Part shown: positions 60,380 to 64,000 of the stretch, piece after piece
How the letters are laid out: each line of letters starts with the position of its first letter
Position numbering within the stretch: the stretch's first letter is position 1
Source of the DNA: a bacterium
GTDB lineage: Bacteria; Zixibacteria; MSB-5A5; GN15; FEB-12
DNA: 64,000 bases
Direction: 5' to 3'
Assembly (NCBI GenBank): GCA_016708025.1
Contig: JADJGQ010000001.1
Location: 1,364,001 to 1,428,000 of the forward strand
The notes under the pieces: model-generated
What the model was told of the DNA's origin: nothing
Database searches by the model: none
The model's input: the letters and a program-made list of their open reading frames with translations, nothing else
Program-made: the position numbers and the translations under genes

Positions 60380-63300
60380 TTAGAAGCGGATCTCCGCCCA
60401 GATCTGGAGCATCCGCACATGGCTCTTGCGAGTCCCATCCTTGGTGTCCTGCCAGGTCCCAGTCAGTCCTCCCTTGATCTGGGTGCTGAAATCGTACGAA
60501 ATGACGGGGGTGATCATCATGTCGGACTTGTCCGCAGAACTCTGCAGATCGTTCTCCCCGATCGCCGACTTCGACTCGCTTTTGGTATGACGCACGTTCA
60601 GCTCAAGGTTCATCGTCGAAGTGATCTTCATCTTGCCGAAGAACGGAAGCTTTAGACCGCCGGGAGAGCGGAACGAATAGCGACTGGTAACAGTGATACT
60701 CCGCTGAGTGGATTCCGTCTTACTGGTTATGTCCCCGGTCGATTGGTTATAGCGAGTACCTTTTTTCTTATCCAGTCCGTAGGTGGCGGAGAGTGATAAC
60801 GAGCGGAATAGTTTGAAATTCACCCCTAACAGCGGGTTGAAATCTTCTGATTCGCTCTCCGAGAGCAACTTCCCAAGACTAAGGTTCATTTCTTCCGTCG
60901 TCTCGCGGCTGTAGCCGAATCGAGGGGCAAAGACATCGATGAACTTGTTCACCGGCCCTTTGATCAGAGGAAGGGTCTTGAATTTCCCGATTGTCACATC
61001 CAGGTCGGGCCAACTGGTGGAGGTCCGCTCCGCACGATCGCCTATTTTGACCAGGTCTCGGCTGATCGTCCTGCGGAAACGCACTTTGGTGGACAGCCCG
61101 CCGAGGAATTTGAATCCGGAATTTGCTTCATAGTTCTTTGTTTCGCGAGATTCAGGATTGCGGGATTCCCGAATGGTCTCTACATCGGCGTCCAGTTCCA
61201 CACCAAGACGATATATCCAGCCCGGACGCGTCAACATACCTGGCACCGATGCAGTGTAGCCGCGGCCATACTTGTACTGAACTGGTTCGATCCAGGAGGT
61301 AAGGAAGCGGACTCCCGCAAATGGAAGATCGATCAAACTCCGATCCGACTTCTTCCCTGTCTTGGCGGGTTTCTGCTTCCCCCCGAGTTTCTTGAGATCT
61401 TCAGCTCGATATCCTTTGGCCCGTTCGCTCGCACTCATCTGCGGCTGATTTCCCCCTCCTTTACTCGCCCCCTTTTTGGTCATGGAAAACATATCCGTAT
61501 GCCGCCACGTACCCCCGACAGACCAGCTCCGATTCAAATCCCCCTTACGAGTCTTCGATGTCCGCTCGTAGTTGTCCGAATAGGTCGCCGTGTAACCGAA
61601 TGCCGTCCCCAGCCAGGCGAATATTTTCGGATCATAATTCCCCGAGAAGTTCTGGGAGTAATATGTCTGCAGACCGAGGCGGAACTCCTTCATCCCGATC
61701 TTGACAATGTCACTATTGGTCAGATCGTTTTTGGTAGTAAATGAGTAGTTGACACCCAAATTCTCAAAGAGCTTGTATGCGAGGTCCATGCCACCGTCAA
61801 AATCGCGCTGGAGCGAAGTGGTCCGTTTCAGGTTGGCATCATCCGAAATACTGATCTGGCGATTAAAAGTCCCTCGCCAGCGCCACTGATATGGGAAGAA
61901 TGAGATCCGCGTATCCTTCAAATCTCGTAACAGCGGAATTGACTTGGTCCACTTGAGCGGCTCGATCGCCGGTGGTTTCTGCCACGACATGTCAAATGAA
62001 CCCGCAAGATTGTAGTTCTCGCCAAAACTGTATGGCCGGGTCACATCGCTACGATTTGACCGGCTGTACGAGAAGTTCAGCTGCTGGCGGTTCAGGAAGA
62101 GATTGAACAGCGGGTTCCCTCCCTTATAACGGAACTGCTCGGATGCACGGAATCCACGCGTTATCGAGGTCACGCGCTCTTCCTCGCGAACATCCGCCGG
62201 CAACACGATATCAGAATTCGTCCGCAATAGCGGTAACTGGGTTGCCTTGGAGTAATTGAACCCTACCGGCAAGGACGCATTCCATGACCGGGGAAGGAAC
62301 ATATGCATATTCAGGCTGACGCCATACGAATAGCTCTCGTCCTCTGAACCGCCACCCAGGTTGTCCGAGGATCCACCGCGAGTGGTGGCGGATATGCCGC
62401 GGAAATACGGATTCTTGTTTTCCCACTGAAAATTGTAGCTTCCCACATCCGCAAGGTTGCCAACAACATCCAGTCGCACCGCTTGCCCAACATCTTTACG
62501 GACATTGGTCACGCGCAACTCGTCCAACCAGATCTCACCATTCGCCTTTTCAGTGCTGTCTTTGTTCAGGATACCCGCCGCCATCCACTGGATCTGGTTG
62601 ATATTCGGATTCCCTTTGATCCGATAATTGCCGACTGTCGAATCGACTTGGCTTAAGGTTGCCCCCTTCGGCAACGCCTTCTGGAACCCATCTTTCAGAC
62701 CAGTCAGTTCAGCGAAATTGATTTTCACATGATTGCCGGCATCCCATCCTGGACGTATCATTGTTCGATATTCATAGAAATTCTTTTCGTCTGTTCCCAG
62801 ACGGTAGAAAAAGAGGATCGAGTCGGCTGGAAGTTCGTTCGCTTTGTTGCCGCCATGGACATACATCTCCAGTGCGCCATAGCCGGAATAGCGGTCAATC
62901 GACGGGAGCTTTTTCACGGCCATACAGGTGTCACCCACCAAAACATTCTCGAATACCAGCCCGAGACCTTTTTGTGTCTCCGTCACATTGCTGGTCTGGT
63001 CCTGATAGGCTTCCACCCCTGGAGGAGGCACAAATGTCCCCTCATCTTCACTCAGCGATGCCACCACAAACTTGGCGGTGTCATCTCGTCCTCGTTTCAG
63101 TATCGTTGTGTCGCGCCAGTTAGATTGCACAAAATACCAGGCACCAACTTCAACCGTGTCCCATCTATCGGCAAACTCATCGGACTCGAACCAGACTCGG
63201 GCGTGGGTGACGTTGGCCCAGTCGGCCGGAAGGCCCGAACTTGGCGCCACAATAGTATCCAACATCGATGAATCACGTATTGGAATGCGGAAAGTCATCC

Positions 63301-64000
63301 AGCCGCTGTCGTTTCGCGAGTTCGGCACGTAGAAGCCGGTATCCGACTGATCACTCAGGTCGATCGTGTAGGAGAAATATGCGTTGGTCGTGACAAAGTT
63401 TGTGGTAGTCAATTGCTCGGCATCAGGTGTCGCCAAATTGACGATATCATCGATATTTCCTTCTGTGCCGTTCAGGAAATCGTAAAACCGAGGGTCAGTG
63501 TCCTCGTCAAATTGTGTTGGATTACAGCTCGGTAGAGGGCATTTCCCCGCCCCGTCACCGCCAGCTGCGGTGTACCAGTTGTCACCCGATGGATCGGGAT
63601 TGGTCGTTGCATTGTAATTGTCTTCCAGCGGGTCAGCTTTGCCGTCGTAACCAAGATCCTCCTCTGCTTCCAACTGCCCATTCTCCAGCAACCCGGCCGA
63701 CCCATCCTCTTTATTGGGAGCATCATTTCCGTCGATATCTTCGGAGATCACGCCAAAATCGAAATGCAGTTTGCCGCGATCCCCCTTAACACGTACCTCG
63801 AAAAGCTGAACCCGATAGGCGTCGATTCCGGCGAAATAAGTCATCACACCGCCAAATGACGGTCCGGGAAGAGTGTCGACGACATTCGTGTCGGCGATCT
63901 GGGGAGTACCGCGGGGCCGCCAGATCATACGGAACGTATTGACAGACCCCTGTCCTTGACGAATATCTCGATCGTAAATCTCCTGCAGGGGCCGGCCGCC
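60380..64000 (-). CDS. sprA: SprA/Sov-type type IX secretion outer-membrane translocon, C-terminal part
   Basis: The giant outer-membrane barrel that exports T9SS cargo. The window holds the last ~1206 codons; the frame is open at 64000, so the N-terminus is outside (an internal Met at 63928 is not the start). Hallmarks: GISEDIDGNDAPNKEDG, EEDLGYDGKADP, RGISATTRGGSSDN, beta-barrel strand repeats and an aromatic end (VRMLQIWAEIRF). A Lys/Gly-rich low-complexity insert near KKGASKGGGNQP lies mid-barrel. Partner genes (porV, gldKLMN) are not in the window. The glutaminyl-cyclase-like gene follows. Confidence 0.9.
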   Translation of the reverse strand, partial: GGRPLQEIYDRDIRQGQGSVNTFRMIWRPRGTPQIADTNVVDTLPGPSFGGVMTYFAGIDAYRVQLFEVRVKGDRGKLHFDFGVISEDIDGNDAPNKEDGSAGLLENGQLEAEEDLGYDGKADPLEDNYNATTNPDPSGDNWYTAAGGDGAGKCPLPSCNPTQFDEDTDPRFYDFLNGTEGNIDDIVNLATPDAEQLTTTNFVTTNAYFSYTIDLSDQSDTGFYVPNSRNDSGWMTFRIPIRDSSMLDTIVAPSSGLPADWANVTHARVWFESDEFADRWDTVEVGAWYFVQSNWRDTTILKRGRDDTAKFVVASLSEDEGTFVPPPGVEAYQDQTSNVTETQKGLGLVFENVLVGDTCMAVKKLPSIDRYSGYGALEMYVHGGNKANELPADSILFFYRLGTDEKNFYEYRTMIRPGWDAGNHVKINFAELTGLKDGFQKALPKGATLSQVDSTVGNYRIKGNPNINQIQWMAAGILNKDSTEKANGEIWLDELRVTNVRKDVGQAVRLDVVGNLADVGSYNFQWENKNPYFRGISATTRGGSSDNLGGGSEDESYSYGVSLNMHMFLPRSWNASLPVGFNYSKATQLPLLRTNSDIVLPADVREEERVTSITRGFRASEQFRYKGGNPLFNLFLNRQQLNFSYSRSNRSDVTRPYSFGENYNLAGSFDMSWQKPPAIEPLKWTKSIPLLRDLKDTRISFFPYQWRWRGTFNRQISISDDANLKRTTSLQRDFDGGMDLAYKLFENLGVNYSFTTKNDLTNSDIVKIGMKEFRLGLQTYYSQNFSGNYDPKIFAWLGTAFGYTATYSDNYERTSKTRKGDLNRSWSVGGTWRHTDMFSMTKKGASKGGGNQPQMSASERAKGYRAEDLKKLGGKQKPAKTGKKSDRSLIDLPFAGVRFLTSWIEPVQYKYGRGYTASVPGMLTRPGWIYRLGVELDADVETIRESRNPESRETKNYEANSGFKFLGGLSTKVRFRRTISRDLVKIGDRAERTSTSWPDLDVTIGKFKTLPLIKGPVNKFIDVFAPRFGYSRETTEEMNLSLGKLLSESESEDFNPLLGVNFKLFRSLSLSATYGLDKKKGTRYNQSTGDITSKTESTQRSITVTSRYSFRSPGGLKLPFFGKMKITSTMNLELNVRHTKSESKSAIGENDLQSSADKSDMMITPVISYDFSTQIKGGLTGTWQDTKDGTRKSHVRMLQIWAEIRF

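Overview
The window looks like a chromosomal stretch from an uncultured Gram-negative bacterium of the FCB group (Bacteroidetes/Chlorobi/Fibrobacteres relatives; Zixibacteria-like is my best guess, by inference from gene content). Signs of this are a large SprA/Sov-type type IX secretion translocon, outer-membrane barrels, several lipoproteins, a TonB-like protein, MlaE/MlaF and a ferredoxin-dependent 2-oxoglutarate oxidoreductase instead of a 2-oxoglutarate dehydrogenase complex. Genes are densely packed, mostly on the minus strand, often with 1-14 nt overlaps and many GTG or TTG starts. I found no tRNA, rRNA, CRISPR array, transposase or phage gene.

Layout: 1-3.6 kb holds the 5' part of dxr, a secreted cyclophilin, an Ig-domain lipoprotein and an outer-membrane barrel. 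3.8-6 kb, on the plus strand, holds an interrupted 3-hydroxyacyl-CoA dehydrogenase coupled to acetate kinase. 6.2-7.8 kb has a YdeI-family protein and two membrane proteins. 7.9-19.3 kb is a central-carbon block: icd, mdh, a LarA-type racemase homologue, ndk, korCBAD, sucDC, a CCA-adding-enzyme homologue and carbamate kinase. A cyclic-2,3-diphosphoglycerate-synthetase-like protein and an aldehyde dehydrogenase follow to 22.4 kb. 24.5-32.6 kb is a long housekeeping operon (smg, coaBC, udg, dnaB, mlaE, mlaF, radA, tgt) with a good sigma70-type promoter at its head. 32.7-35.5 kb encodes a YceI protein, a Calx-beta/haem lipoprotein and a haem-porin fusion, possibly an electron conduit. 35.6-43.1 kb joins purine synthesis (purH, purC, purN) with gatB, a HAD phosphatase, a hydrolase and gatA. 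43.2-49.9 kb contains a lipoprotein resembling part of SprA, glnA, a radical SAM protein, dCMP deaminase, and a plus-strand secreted transglutaminase/nucleosidase pair. 49.9-51.4 kb is an ECF sigma/anti-sigma/TonB-like unit. 51.5-54.5 kb has a secreted unknown and a slipin/NfeD pair. 54.6-60.3 kb has an amidohydrolase, selB, selA and a glutaminyl-cyclase-like lipoprotein, followed by sprA, which runs off the window end.

Functional picture: icd, korDABC, sucCD and mdh give a contiguous ferredoxin-linked arm of the TCA cycle, usable in either direction. Acetate kinase and carbamate kinase give substrate-level phosphorylation. Surface biology is prominent: SprA, glutaminyl cyclase, haem-bearing lipoprotein and porin.

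Three genes are broken by one base each: the hydroxyacyl-CoA dehydrogenase by a stop codon, purC by a frameshift and the TonB-like gene by a frameshift. Because purC lies inside an otherwise intact purine operon, consensus error is a serious possibility. Two start codons (gatA and dCMP deaminase) lie only 6 nt after convincing -10 boxes, suggesting leaderless mRNAs.
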